Shown here: one piece after another, positions 32,101 through 44,062 of the stretch
Layout of the letters: every line of letters begins with the position of its first letter
Numbering within the stretch: the stretch's first letter is position 1
DNA from: Keithomyces neogunnii
Lineage: Eukaryota; Ascomycota; Sordariomycetes; Hypocreales; Clavicipitaceae
Length of the DNA stretch: 64,000 nt
Assembly (NCBI GenBank): GCA_020975405.1
Contig: JAIOWQ010000006.1
Span: 1,674,001 to 1,738,000 of the forward strand
Direction: 5' to 3'
Made by a program: the position numbers and the translations under genes
Notes under the pieces: generated by a model
Seen by the model: the letters and a program-made list of their open reading frames with translations, nothing else
What the model was told of the DNA's origin: nothing
Database searches by the model: none

Positions 32101-33033
32101 CCAGGTTGAGCGTGATGTGTCATTGGACGGAGTAATATCAACTTGATATTGGCGCAGGGAAAGGTCAGTACTAGGCAACTATACATACCTACCTCTCTTG
32201 GCACCCAAGGTACCCAAGTTATTGCGCAGAGTGTGGTTTAAAAACGAAATGGACCTCCTGCTTTGAGCCCCGGATGTCCATCCGTGTCTCAAGAACCAAC
32301 AGGGCCAACAAGGCGACCCAATCAGATACTGGAGCGCCGGGTCTTTCAAGGGGCTCCGCGGTGCGGCTGCAGGAGGTGGTGGTGGCGGCGGCGTCTACGA
32401 GCCGTCTGCGAGGGTGATAGAGGAGGGTAAAAAATGGCCAGCCAAACCCCGCGGCAGTGGGATGGATGCCACAGGGTGGTGGTGTGTCTCCTCGGTAGCG
32501 ATTCGCCGAAGCCTCAAAGACTAAAAGAAATCCGTGCCCGTCGCGGGCCACAGGTATCCAAAACACACAAGAAAGAGGACGCCCGGCCAGAGGGTGATCC
32601 CAGGGCTGTAGTACAGGTGCCTGCTTCCCAAGTACCCAAGTACCCAGGTGCCTAAAACGGACTGGCCCCGGCTGATGTTCAGCAAGACACTGGCCCCCAG
32701 GTGCGTGCCATGTGGTCCATGCCGACCGTGGGCCTACTTAAGTACCTATTACAATGGGACCCAGGGATAATGTTGTCAATGATGCGTCAAGCTGGTGTCA
32801 CCGTCGTGTCGGCGGACGTCGTCCTCGTGCAAGTCTGTTCACGCCTCGGCATTAGCTCGTATATTTGCATCTCTCCGCCGGCGTGTCACTTCTCCAGTAA
32901 GGGCCTGGCGTTGAAGTAGAGCTGAAACGACTCAGCAAACTGTCTACATCCACATCAAGAGGATGCTTGTGGTGTCTTCTATTCCTGGTCGCGAAGGGGG
33001 CTGGTGTGCCGTCTGTGGTCGCACTTTGGTGGA
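29109..33033. other. Gene-poor stretch (about 3.9 kb) after tRNA-Lys
   Basis: No gene supported. Open frames up to about 185 codons (for example 31063-31620 minus and 30537-31025 plus) overlap on both strands and have no domain or consistent codon pattern. GTAC/CCAAG motif clusters occur at 32202-32219 and 32624-32653. No transposon or RNA gene is recognised. Confidence 0.55.
29117..29123 (+). terminator. Pol III terminator (T7) of tRNA-Lys
   Basis: Seven consecutive T begin nine bases after the tRNA 3' end, as expected for RNA polymerase III termination. A second T-rich stretch follows shortly after. Confidence 0.8.
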
Positions 33034-33348
33034 TCAGCCCGAACTGGATTGAGGACAGGGGTCCGGTTCTCCGGGGGGATCACACGTTTCAAACAGCCTG
33101 GGCATAATATGGATGGCGCGCTTCTTCCATGAGGCATCCGGGGTTTTTTTATTTTGGCAGAGCCACTTGAAAAGGCCGCCAGAAGTGATGTAACAAGCCA
33201 TGTATTGACAAGAGTCGATGCCCGTGACTGACTCTTGTGAAGGGAGGCACATGATGGCTTCGCAAGTATGCCATTGCAATTGATGCTGGCTGTGGACAAT
33301 GCTCAAGCAAGCGGCGCCTATCGCAGCCACTGATACTGAGAGCCTCAT
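33034..33348 (-). CDS. Putative small secreted cysteine-rich protein
   Basis: An intronless 104-residue frame from a true ATG to TGA. Residues 1-20 (MRLSVSVAAIGAACLSIVHS) look like a classical signal peptide: basic residue at 2, hydrophobic core, small residues before a likely cleavage after Ser20. The mature part (about 84 residues) has seven cysteines, at 29, 34, 47, 52, 64, 89 and 98, including 'SCQYMAC' spacing, and a proline-rich end 'CDPPGEPDPCP'. There is no other membrane segment. This is the usual profile of fungal small secreted cysteine-rich proteins, extracellular and stabilised by disulphides. I recognise no family and assign no function. An odd cysteine count could reflect a free cysteine, a mis-set boundary or a hidden intron. 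It lies alone in a gene-poor stretch. Chance remains possible because it is short. Confidence 0.45.
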   Translation of the reverse strand: MRLSVSVAAIGAACLSIVHSQHQLQWHTCEAIMCLPSQESVTGIDSCQYMACYITSGGLFKWLCQNKKTPDASWKKRAIHIMPRLFETCDPPGEPDPCPQSSSG

Positions 33349-35589
33349 GTATGCTTGCCCTGCAGGTTGGGCATTGCTGGCAACAGCAGATTGTCGAAAT
33401 CAATCACTGGTATTGCTCAAGTGGATAGTTGCGCCACCGCAGTCTGCTTCGGGCCCAAACTCCCTGGTGCGAGAAAACCAGCCCCAAGTGATAAAAGACA
33501 AAAAAAACTGTGTGGTTGTTGGTGGACTGGCCGACTATTATGCGTGGACCATGCGTAATCTATTATTCTGCCAATGCTATTAATATGACCATGCTTCTCT
33601 GTTATGACCGCTTTTGGTGACACAATTGATGCCGGGAGGATGGAAAGCGAAAGCCAAGCTGTACTAACACGGCATTACCAGTATTGCTATCGAGGTTGTC
33701 GGCATTTGTATTGAGAATGCACAAGCCACCACCCTTTCCTAGAGGCAGAGACATATTGGGCTCCGGCAGGCAGCTTAGGTCCCTGCCTACCAGGTACCTA
33801 TGGACATGCACATGTACCGCGGGGAGTCCACTCCGGTCTGGTCCCTTCACATCAAATAATGTCTCGGCCCAGTTGCTGTAACTGACACAGCACACACACA
33901 CATACTACATTCATCAGACGGCGAGCTAGTGGTTCAGCTCCAGGCGGCGAGTCTGCGACTTTATTAGTGCCTGGACTGCCCTGCCCCCCTGTCAGTGCTG
34001 GTGCTGGTTTGTCTGAAGGCAATGGGGCTTCTCTGACGAATCCCTGCGCCGTGCGCTGGTCCTCATGCAAACCGCCTCCTCTGGGCTCCTGGCGCATTCG
34101 AGCTCCTCATACCATGCCTTTATCGTCGATTTGGCTGCAGTCCATTGCTTCAGGATACTCCAGGACCAGCTCCAGTCGCAGCTTGTTCGAGCCCACCGGT
34201 CCGTCTCAAGTCGTCTTGATACCAGTTGAACCCGTAGGCGTTGTATTGAAGGGCTGACGTGAATGTCTTGAGCAAGCATTTCTAAACCATCCCGAGCAAA
34301 TGTAGAGCTCCTTCCTTGGGTCTGCCTTGCAAGTTGGTCCCTCCAATGTCCTGGCTCCTTCTTTATCTTGAGCAGACATCCTCGCGATCCCTCCTTCCTC
34401 TCGCCCCCCTTTCCTTCCCTCGTGCCATTCTCTGCCCCTTGCCGACTGTCTTGTTCTGTCTAGACTTTCCTCGTCGGTGTGCGTCGTCTCGTATTTCTTC
34501 ATATCCCATCGGCCTCGCTCGCACGATAACAAACCTTGCTCTGACGTCTCTGCCGCAATTGGCACCCACGTCCCCGTCTCGCCGGGTGTGCCCTTTGTAA
34601 TCCGGCCTCCACAGACAACTGACGAGGGGTTCTTGGCAGCTCCGACCGGAACCACTCAGTTATTCGCTAGACTCGCTCACTCCGTTTCACGCCAACAAGC
34701 TTGAGCCCACCAACCACCACAACCACCGTCGCCGCTCACTGCTGGAACGTTACTCACCCGCTGATTCGCCCATTAAAACCCGCCTCTGCCACCCCTGCGC
34801 GTTTTGAGTCCACCAGGTGCTGTTTTGCGGGCGTCTGCATCGTGTTGCATTCTAGGCCTTCGCTCAGCGCTTTCTCTCCTCCTCGGCGGCACCACTCTCT
34901 TTGTCTCTTTATCAACTCGCCGACGCTCATTTCTGCCTTCTCGCGCCGCTTCTTCGATACTTTGCCTTGCTGGTACTCGCTTCCTTTGCTCACGGTTGAC
35001 TCCCTTTAAGAACGCGCCAACATCAGCGCTACCTTTGTGCCCACCGTTTTACTTCGGCGACAATCACTTTGCCTCGACCGGTTCGTGCATGCCGTAGGAT
35101 ATTCCTGGGCCACCACCCAGCTTTGCCTTGTTGCCCACGCTCTCCTTCGACAAAGCGGCAGAGTTTCTACCATTTCTCCCCATCATTTTCTCCGGAATCA
35201 GACTGCGACACTGTTGCGATCAAGCTGCCCTTGGAAAGAAACACAGCCGATTCGTCCAAACCGGCCTCCAACCGGCATCCTTGGCCAAATACACCACACC
35301 AGGACAGACAAGACCACAGAGACAGAGATTTGGGCGCCCGCTAGTTGCCCACAAAGGCAGCGCCACCAACCAAAGCATAGAGCTCACGGCCAGTGCTAGC
35401 AGTGCGAACTGGTTCCGATTTGCGCCTTGCTCTCGCGGCTTCGGGCAAGGACAATAAAGGACGCCTTTTGTCCAGGTGCCAACAGCCAGGAAGAGCCATC
35501 GCTGGCTATTTATGCTTGGTACAGCGCTTAGCTTCCGTGACGACGCATCCTACACCACTCTCTCAAATCACCGAGAGACTTTACTCAGT
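33349..35589. other. Intergenic and long pyrimidine-rich leader before the 443-residue gene
   Basis: No gene supported. From about 34260 to 35589 the plus strand is strongly C/T-rich, broken into many short ATG-initiated frames. This looks like the promoter and a long 5' untranslated leader of the downstream gene. A GTAC-rich motif occurs at 33784-33801. Confidence 0.5.
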
Positions 35590-36990
35590 ATGAGTGCGGC
35601 AATCGCGATGGCGCCATCTCCAGCTCCCCATGAGAGACCCTCGTTTCCTTCCACTGAAGCGGTAGCCTCAGAAGCACCCGGGAACACCAAAGCTAATGCT
35701 CCGACACCTCCATCTACTCAAAGAACGCCTACCGCCGCATCAGGGTCAAACAGTAAGACCTTGAGTGCAGGGTCTCAAAGAAATGGAGATAGTCGTAGTC
35801 CCAAAGGAACTGGAGCCTCCTCGGGTTCAAAATCTTCACCTACGGGCCCGTAAGTCTCATTCGTCTTCCTTATTTATCCGCCATCAAACGCAATTGTGCT
35901 GACCCAAGTCGTGTCCAGTCATCGTAGTGAAGCAGCTGGGCCAAAGATTATTGTTAAGAAGGAACCTGGATCTCCTACACTGTCAAATATGAAACCTCGA
36001 CCACGGCGGTTGGACTTGTCCAAGAACACTCTTTCCAAGGCCAACAATCCAGCCTCAGCAGTCCCCATGTCGGCTCGTGACAGCTTGGGCATCCAGGAAG
36101 TTGGCATTGCTTGTCTGTCTCCCGGATTTGTCACACAGGATCCAGTTATAAAGGAACAGCTGCAGAGAAGCATGTCTGTAAGAGAACAGCAGCGCAGCAT
36201 TATCGAACAAAGACTACAGCAGCAATCCGCCAAGGGGGATGGATCTAGCGATAAGGATAAGGACGCACTCCCGAACTTTGCCGCCAAGACACCAGGCATG
36301 TCTCGCCGAGGCAAGGCACCACCCGGCCTTTCCATAGTAGCACCTTCTCACGAACACTTCGCAAATGAGCGGGTTATTCAGTCAGCGCCTCTTGGTCGCA
36401 GCTTTACTGGCCATCAACATGTTGCGCCAATGTCACGTCATGTTGCCAACCACCCATTGCACTTGTCCAGCAGCTCACATATTCACCATGTTCCTGCTAA
36501 TCAGACCAACAACCGCTTGCCGCCCATCAGCGACGTATTCGGACACAGCGCCACGGCCCATCCCGACAACGCGCCGCCGCCTTTTCAGCGAGGAGCGCCT
36601 TTAGTTTCCCCTAATTTGCACTCAGCACAACAACAACAACCTACGTCTGGTCGACCGAGGGAATATAAGTCAGCCGAGGAAGCACAGCATGAGCTCGCGG
36701 GGGGACGACCCGAGTTACTCCCCAAGATCGTGCACTATGGCGGCCACCAACCACCAACACCCCCGTCTCCAGTGCCGGGAAGTCGAACGACTGATGGCAA
36801 CCGCACTGGAAGCAAACGTCGTACCAGAGCCGAGTATGAGGACGGTGCGAGCCCTCCGCTAGGCTATGGACCATCCGCAACACGACGGGGGCCATTTGGC
36901 GAGGGAAGGGATACACCTGAAACACAGCGCGCAAAGAAGGACGAATTCCTCCGCCTTTGTTCTAGAGCCTGGGACTTGTTCCATTCATGA
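35590..36990 (+). CDS. Uncharacterised low-complexity protein, 443 residues
   Basis: Two exons, 35590-35849 and 35919-36990, with a 69-nt intron (CC|GTAAGT ... TCCAG|T). I do not recognise the family. The N-terminal 90 residues are Ser/Pro/Thr/Ala-rich. The middle has basic and polar blocks: 'GPKIIVKKEPGSPT' (the VKKEPG string resembles a SUMO-acceptor-type psi-K-x-E site), 'PRPRRLDLSKNTLSK', and a glutamine-rich helix 'REQQRSIIEQRLQQQ'. Histidine-rich 'SSSSHIHHVPANQTNN' and a basic 'GSKRRTRAEYE' that could be a nuclear signal come later. The C-terminus 'KKDEFLRLCSRAWDLFHS' is the only compact, apparently folded piece and may be the conserved core. There are no membrane segments. A nuclear regulatory role is a guess. 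Starts at 35590 or 35605 are both possible; an in-frame extension to 35476 exists but looks like leader. Confidence 0.75.
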
Positions 36991-39042
36991 TTTCAACTGC
37001 CACGCTGCCGAATATTGATGTATCTGTCTATTTTATACAACCTTCTTACCTGCATGGGGCACTACCGGAGTAGTTGCTTGACGTTGGTGGCGACATGCTG
37101 AGTTGAGGAGGCGTCAACGGTTTCTTGTTTGTGCAAGGATTATAATGGACGCTTATCCTTTTCTTGGCTTTTCGCCTGAGTTATCACGACGGCACGACGA
37201 AATATTATACTCAACTTCTCCACCCATGCCGCCGACTGCCGATTGATGACCGAGGAGACACTTTCTGCACATTCTATGTTCATGAACCCGCCAACCAGCG
37301 TACTGGCCGGATTCCTTTTGAAAACGTGCGTTGCAAGAGTCATTAAATTATTGGGACACCATTGTTGAAGCCACTTGGCTGTGAATCTCTTTATAACTTT
37401 TTTGTTCTTCCACCTGCTCATGTAAAGGCAGCCGGGTGCTGGGTTACCGTTGGACTTTGTATTGTTCAAACTTTGGGATTGGAATTATACTTACTATTTC
37501 ATGTACGGGACGAGATGTTTGTCCCATTTTCGGGTAATTGCTTGTATTGTCAGGAGCAAGGCTTTGAGGTTCATGAGGAAACGATGGGAGCGGGGGACGA
37601 CGTTGTACCAGGAAAAAAAATAGGGACAAATGACTGGGATACGCTGGGAATGGCGGTCAGCGTTGGTATATAAATATCTCGCTCAAATGTATGAGTGTCA
37701 AATACGGATTGAATCTCATATCAGCGACGAGCTTATTCGTTGGGGAATGCACCACTTCTGCGCGACTGTGATGCTGAGATGGGGTACTCTGGCTGGAACT
37801 TGTAAATCTTGAGCAAAGTTTTCGAGATTCGTCATAGTCAACATGATACTACGTAGCCCCAAGCGATGAATAAACCACACTGTAGACGGTCAGATGCTAG
37901 CAATCCCCGAACAAAAAGGGGCACCATGTTGAGGGTACAGGAGCCAATACATCTAGCGTACGTATGCGCCTGGCCATTGTATACACACTGGCAAGGACCA
38001 CACCCCCACCTGTCATCAGCCCGACTGGATACCGAGATTGTGTCTGGGAGCATTTCCTGCCTGTAGCTTACACATTGCTCATCGCGGAACCGGTATAGTT
38101 ACATCATCATTCAAGGGGGCAAGAGAATCGAGAAAACACCGAGGTGCATACGCCTCGAAATAGCGACAGGACGAACTGAGAATGATCCAAGACTTTGCAC
38201 AGACATGACATTTCGTAGGTCTACAGACAGTGATTCCAAACAGGATGCATGGTTTGACATGGCCAAACATGGACATCTTGCCTGGCCATTGACGGTCCAT
38301 TGGACCCCAAAAAGCCGCCAGTCTTGTGGCAACAAACGAAAAAGCCTGCCTACCTTTGCCCCGATAACACAGGACAAACTCCGATATGCCAATCCCACAT
38401 GTCCTAAAAAGACGACCACAGCCTCCCTCATCTCTCTCGTCTCTCTCTCTCTCTCTGTGTCTCTAGCTGATTCATGAGGCCGAAAAGAAATTTCCCCGAA
38501 ACGATAAATCTCGAGCACGCCAAAGTTGTCGCTTGCAGAGAGTACCGCAGGATCAAGGCGAAAGAAGAAGATCAGATGAAGAAAAAGGAGAGCCAGTTAA
38601 AAAAAAAAGGAGCAAAAAAAGTGTATAGGTACGCCGAAAACGCCGCTGCTTGGTAGTGCATCGTCAATTAAACCATCTTTCAACATCCAAGGTAGCAAAT
38701 GTGGAAGAGAAAGGGCATATGAGTGGTGCAGAAAGAGCAAAGGAAGAAGGGAATATCAACATGTACAACTTGATGGTTTAGAAAGAGGTAGGTGTGTGTA
38801 TGGTGGCCGTAGATGGGGAAAGTCATCAAATCGTTACATCGATCATTTCAGTTCGCTTATAACAGAAACACCCACGCGGATGGCCATGTCTTTTTGGTCC
38901 AGTCGATCCCAGGGACGCCAGTCTCAAAGAAGGTAGGGCAGAAGAGCCTGCAAGATGGCCTGGCAAATTTCTCAATTGTAGAGTACGCCGGCCATCAGAT
39001 TGCAGTCCGCCATGCCAAGCAAGCAGCATGACGGACGAGGTG
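36991..39042. other. Convergent intergenic stretch, 2 kb
   Basis: It holds the 3' sides of the 443-residue gene and the Hal4-type kinase. It is A/T-richer than coding DNA, with a CT microsatellite near 38430-38462 and a purine-rich A/G block at about 38540-38625. Short frames are not supported. A non-coding transcript could exist but nothing in the sequence shows it. Confidence 0.55.
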
Positions 39043-40506
39043 TTAGAGGCCCTCCTCACCAGCCTTGCAAAGTCTTATTTCGCGAACCCACTCAGACTTG
39101 AGCACTTGAGCAGCTGTGAGGCGGCGCGTGGGATGGGGATCCAGGACCGAGTAGATGACGTTGCGGCATCTTGCACGGTGCAGCGACTCAATCGGGCCAT
39201 AACCCTCCTCATCACGACGGCCCTCGAGATAGCGGGCGTAGAACTCGTCTTCGTCCTTTTTGGCTACCCGCCAGAGGTGGCGGCCGGTGCGCATGGCCAT
39301 GTAGATGACGCCACATGCCCATACATCGACGGCGCGAGCATCGAATTCCTTGTCCGTGTACTCCTCGGGGGAGATGTACGGGGCTGAGCCACACAGGCCG
39401 GAGACCATGTGGGCATCTGTTTCCCAGGCCATTCGGAAGCATTCGCCGTTGCCAAAATCCGTTATCTTCAGCGCGCCCCTGGTCGTCAGGAGCAGGTTCT
39501 CGGGCTTCAGGTCCCTGTGGGCGACACCCATCTCGTGAAGATACTCGACGCCTCTCATCATCTGCTTGAAGAAGCAATCGGCCTCCTGAACCTCGAGTTT
39601 CCCACCCGATAGAATGAGAGTATAGAGATCTCCGCCAGCACAGAATTCCATAACCTCACAGTAGTCACCCTTGGCATCTTTGAGCAGGTCCAAGGTATGA
39701 ATTACGTTGGGGTGGCGCAAGGACGATGATATACAAAATTCGGCCGTCAAACGTTTGCTGTACTTTTTCTCCGTCTCCTCGGGTCGTCGGCGAAACTCCT
39801 TGACAGCAAAGAGCTTTTCGCTGCCTCCAAGCTTCTTGTGGGAAATTCGGACGATGCCAAAGGCTCCACGGCCAACAACCTCCTGGCATTTGCCGTACTT
39901 CTCCACGAGGGTTGAGGATACATTGGGACTGCTTTTCTTGTCCCCGGCTTCTTCCTTTTCCTGGCGTAGTGAGTCGACCCAGTTCGATACCAGTGAAAGG
40001 TCGCTGTCGGGGGTCGCCTCTGGTTTCTTGCCAAGTAGCGATCTCCACATGTCGGACAGCTTTTCTTGACGGCGACTTGATTTTAAGTGATGCTCATGGC
40101 CACCCGGCACCTCAGAATTGCAGATGAAGCGATTGCCCAGTTCCTTGCCGGGAATAACCTTGGAGGTGTTTGGGGCAGGCTTGTCGGCAGGTCGTTCCGA
40201 TGACTCCTTGCGCGAAGAAGCAGGGGACGATGCTCCATTCACGGACGAGCCACGGGGTCGACTAGAGTGATCGCCATTGCCGTTGTTCAGCTTGGGGAGA
40301 TCTTTACTTGAGAACATGCGGGTAAATCGTTCCTTGACGGATGATCTTTCTGAATGTGGTCTTAGATGCGAAGACTCGCTCGCGGAATCGAAATCGTGGG
40401 CGGCGAGGGCAGGGGACTTTTTGGAACCATCGTGGGATTTAATTGAGGAAGGTTTTGAGCTCGGAGCGGAACTGGGTTTTGACGAGTGGCCGGATGCAGC
40501 AGGCAT
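39043..40506 (-). CDS. HAL4: Hal4/Sat4-type serine/threonine protein kinase
   Basis: A single-exon gene of 487 residues, starting at the first in-frame ATG (MPAASGHSSK). The N-terminal ~190 residues are Ser/Pro-rich and disordered, with 'RFICNSEVPGGHEHHLK' and 'DMWRSLLGKK' that recur in fungal Hal4-like kinases. The kinase domain covers roughly residues 190-480: glycine loop 'GRGAFGIVR', lysine in 'FAVKEF', catalytic loop 'HRDLKPENLLL', DFG as 'DFGNGECFR', and 'GSAPYISPEEY' where most kinases have APE. 'DVWACGVIYMAM' follows. These features mark the Hal4/Sat4 and Hal5 subfamily, which in yeast stabilises the Trk potassium transporters and gives salt tolerance. Potassium homeostasis here is inferred. 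CRE-like half sites lie in the promoter. Confidence 0.9.
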   Translation of the reverse strand: MPAASGHSSKPSSAPSSKPSSIKSHDGSKKSPALAAHDFDSASESSHLRPHSERSSVKERFTRMFSSKDLPKLNNGNGDHSSRPRGSSVNGASSPASSRKESSERPADKPAPNTSKVIPGKELGNRFICNSEVPGGHEHHLKSSRRQEKLSDMWRSLLGKKPEATPDSDLSLVSNWVDSLRQEKEEAGDKKSSPNVSSTLVEKYGKCQEVVGRGAFGIVRISHKKLGGSEKLFAVKEFRRRPEETEKKYSKRLTAEFCISSSLRHPNVIHTLDLLKDAKGDYCEVMEFCAGGDLYTLILSGGKLEVQEADCFFKQMMRGVEYLHEMGVAHRDLKPENLLLTTRGALKITDFGNGECFRMAWETDAHMVSGLCGSAPYISPEEYTDKEFDARAVDVWACGVIYMAMRTGRHLWRVAKKDEDEFYARYLEGRRDEEGYGPIESLHRARCRNVIYSVLDPHPTRRLTAAQVLKSEWVREIRLCKAGEEGL

Positions 40507-40565
40507 TTTCGAAAGTGGCCGCGGCGCGGAGGATCGCTCGCTACAGCTAGGTGGCAATAGGCGAG

Positions 40566-40689
40566 TGACGTAGCGACGCGGGTTGAGTGGCGTGTGTCAC
40601 TTTCTTGGGGCGACGGATGCGCGGACGCAGATGCGGTCGCGGTCGTCGTGACAGACGCAGTCAAAATCGGGTGTGTGCTCGAGTGACGT
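40566..40689. promoter_or_regulatory. Two CRE-like TGACGT half sites upstream of the Hal4-type kinase
   Basis: TGACGT occurs at 40566-40571 and again, as TGACGTC, at 40684-40690, within 190 nt upstream of the start codon. ATF/CREB-type bZIP factors control osmotic and salt-stress genes in yeasts, which would suit a salt-tolerance kinase. Six-base words are common, so this is only suggestive. Confidence 0.25.
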
Positions 40690-42112
40690 CGACAGTGGCG
40701 ATATTTAAGTATGTATGTATATATAGATATATTTATACATGTAAGGGCTTTGCGACAGGCGGGTCCAGTAACGAGGCCCGGAGGCGCAACGAAAGTTCCG
40801 AGGGAGAAGGAAGAAAAAAGAGGTACACGGATAATAAAGGACAAAAAGAAGTTGCAGGAGGTGCTAGAATGCTCCTGTGAGTACGGAGTACGTGGAAGCA
40901 AGGCGAATTGAGACTAAGCTTCGGTATTAAGCTGGCAGGCAGGTGCAGCAGCCAGAGGCCTTGTGACTTGGTGACGGTGGGTGTGTGTTGGCGATGACAA
41001 AGCAAACAACGGGTTCGCGAGGTCGGGGTCGAATTTCGGGTTATGCTCGTGGAGGGTGAGCTGTGCTTCCCAATGTCGGGAGAGTGTGGGCTGTTCTTTC
41101 TGGTTTGCTGTGCGTGGTGTGAGACAAACACCTGTCTGTGCAAGCGCAAGGCCCAGGTGGACTGAGGGTGCAGGAGCTGCGGGTGCGAGTGGCAGGGCAG
41201 GCGGAAGAGCGCCGGGGTGTATTGGCGTACGGGCTTAGAGGCCCAGTGAAAGGGGGGGGGTGTCCAACGACGCTTAGACGGACAGTGGCAAGCGTCGACG
41301 GCATCAGGGCCACGTCGACAGCTTTTCTGTTTCGAATTGCCGGCTCCGACGAGGTGAAAGCAGCAAGTGGCAAGAGGGAAACGAGGAGGAGAGAGGAGAG
41401 GGAAGGAGAGGTATGAGGATCAGCAAGGAAGCGCCGCGAGAGATGGAGATTGGGGGGGGAGGCAGGAGACGAGTCAAGGACGAGGGCTAGAGCCAGAGCC
41501 AGAGAGGGCGAGGGAATAAATGAGCCTGCGGGAAGGCTAAGGGGAAAAAAAAAAGACCACAATAACCAAAGTAAGTGGGTGGAGGATGGCTTGTTGAGTC
41601 CAAAGCGAGGAAAAGGCGGCATGGTTCACGGCCACAGGGCCCGGACTGGAGGGGACCAGTGGGAAAGCGCGACCACTGAACGCAAAGCCACTTGCAGCAA
41701 CATTTGAAGCACATAACATGGCTGGTACCGGCAGAGTACAGGTCCCGCTCAACTGCCTGCGCAAGCACGCTGTATACCTGTATACCTACCAGCTTGGTAC
41801 GAGTTGGACAAGACGACACACTTTCCATCAGTCTACTACTGGGCACGGCTAGGTACTTGGGTACTAACTCGAGCACCGAGCAGCTCCAAAGTTCCCAAGG
41901 TCAAGGCAAATGAGAGGCATAATATAGTAGGTATCCATTGGAGTTGTTCTGCTCCTCCATGGCTTCAGGGACACATCAAAACTTGTGGCCTGGGCAGCTG
42001 CATGTTGGACAGGTCAATCTGGTGGTTTGAAACATAGTGGAGCGCCACCTGCGACGCCGAGGCCAGTCAGCATCTAATGTATTATTCAGAACAGTGAACT
42101 GAGGTGAGGCGT

Positions 42113-42137
42113 GCAGGTTGCAGGTTGCAGGTTGCAG
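42113..42137. repeat. 7-bp tandem repeat (GCAGGTT x3.6)
   Basis: Three perfect copies of GCAGGTT followed by GCAG in intergenic DNA. Probably replication slippage. Confidence 0.9.
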
Positions 42138-42910
42138 CGTTCAGTCCGGGCCTCAGAGAACCACCGAGGCAAGGGCAGACAGCAGGGTCGAGGCCACTCC
42201 AGACCTCCCGGGCATGGTCGAGCGCATGTAACTTTGATAGTGGATGGGGCGGTGCTGGCTGGTGGCCACTAAGACACGGTACCCCCTTCCCCCTTCCCAC
42301 AGAGATGGCTGGCGACCAGAGTGGACTGCACTACTAACAGGGCCGGGAACGAGGCGCATGCCGACTGGTCTTGTTCCGAGCTGACTTGACAGATGTGGAC
42401 TCGGCAGCAAGGGCTGGCGATTGATTGCAAACGACTCCGTACGGTAAGTACTTGGGGAGTACAATAATACTATAATACACGGAGCAGATTCTACGTGTGT
42501 CTTGCTCCGTTTCCTGTTTCCGCCATCGGGAGCTGTGAATCCCGACCTCTGAATGTCCCTGTGCAAAATGATTAGCTTGGTTGGTAGCTGGCCAATTCCT
42601 GCACATGCTCCCCTGGCTGCTAAAGTTCTTTACCGTGTCTCGGCCCCTCGAGTGCGCAAGATCAAGATGAAAAGAAACGAGGCAGCAGAGGCGGTGGCGG
42701 CCAGCTGCAAAGTGGCACGGCAGGCATGAGACAGACACGGATCAAGGAAAAGGACAGATGCAGCAGGCGGCATCTCAGATCAGGATTGGACCAAGACCCG
42801 ATTTCAGCTTCAAGGCTACATGGCAATGCCCAGCCCTTCCACAGGATACACCGTGACAAGTCGACTTGCGACAGAATCGGTCCACAGAGGAATGCATCTC
42901 AGTCACATTT

Positions 42911-42950
42911 GAATGGCTGAATGGCTGAATGGCTGAATGGCTGAATGGCC
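42911..42950. repeat. 8-bp tandem repeat (GAATGGCT x5)
   Basis: Four perfect GAATGGCT copies and a fifth ending in C. The same unit length as the repeat at 44063, but an unrelated sequence. Confidence 0.92.
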
Positions 42951-43330
42951 TGACTTGATTAACGGGCCAAGCGCCAAGAGCATGACACTGTTCGGCTACG
43001 ACTGCTCGACAAGGCATGTCTTTGACTGTGAATCACCACCCTAATAAAGTGAGACATGTGACGTGGGAAACAGTGGCCGCCCAGGATGAGGAACGTGGGC
43101 CGCGGCCGGCATCCGCATTTGAGACGAGATTTTTTTTCTATAATTACCTATTTTGGCTGCCGTGGCTGCTCACCATTTTTCGCCGTGCTGCGGACCGCTT
43201 CTCAAGCAAGCCGGAGTTGCAATAATTCGTCGGGAGTGGTGCCAGGATGTCTGTCGGTCGGCCCATGGTTCGTCAAGCGGGCAAGTTGCCGCCAACAACG
43301 GCAAAGGGGGGGTTAGAGTGGAAAGGCAAC

Positions 43331-43382
43331 AAAAAAAAAAGAAACCCCCCCCCCCCCCCCCCAAAAAAAAAAAAAAAAAAAA
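43331..43382. repeat. Homopolymer block A10-G-A3-C18-A20
   Basis: A ten-A run is followed by GAAA, eighteen C, then twenty A. Read-out length is uncertain. The C18 tract is one of three long C/G tracts in the window. Confidence 0.85.
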
Positions 43383-44062
43383 GAGCTCGCCATCCGTCGT
43401 CTGGGGCCCAGAGACCCCAAGCCGCCGTTTGCCAAGCCGGCTCAGCCTGGGTGGGATGAGCAATTGCGGAGCACGGTGCAGCCACATTGACATCTGGCCG
43501 CCAAGAGCGCACAAGTTTTTCGGCTCCTGCTCGCTTGGCAATGTCAGCATGCTGTACGGAGTACGGCGTAAGCAGATACAGCGGCGTGGCTAACCAAATG
43601 CCATTCAGCAGATAGTGGAAGCGCCTTGTCGAACCAAGCAAACCTTGGTCGGTTGGGCAGCCTGATGCTTCTAATAATCAGTCGTACCTGACACTTTGGA
43701 ATGCGAGGAGTCGCAGGGCCTGACGGCGGTGTCCATTACAAATCGACGCCAAGCAACTTTTGGTGACAATTTGAATTATGTACAGTGCTGTGCCGTACTG
43801 TCCTCCGTCCATACCGACGCACGAATAAGCAGCCCTGGTGATGGGTGGCCGAAAGTAGGGTCCCAGCAACGCGGAGCTCGTCATGTCTTGCCTGGCCAGG
43901 GACATGGGTCCATTGATTGATGGGTTGATTGACGACCGGGGGCGCCTTTGTAGGGCAGGGTCTCGTGGACCAGACTGGCTTTTTATGCGGAGACGACGTC
44001 ATACGCCTCTTATTGGACCGCCTCGGGGGAGCCTGCGTGACGGAAGATATTCCGACCTCTGC

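Noticed and set aside
41041..41622. 193-codon minus-strand frame upstream of the Hal4-type kinase
   Set aside because: Pro/Ser/Leu-rich translation of a pyrimidine-rich promoter; no family resemblance.
43153..43593. Frames running through the C18-A20 block
   Set aside because: They translate homopolymers into poly-Pro and poly-Lys and have no other support.
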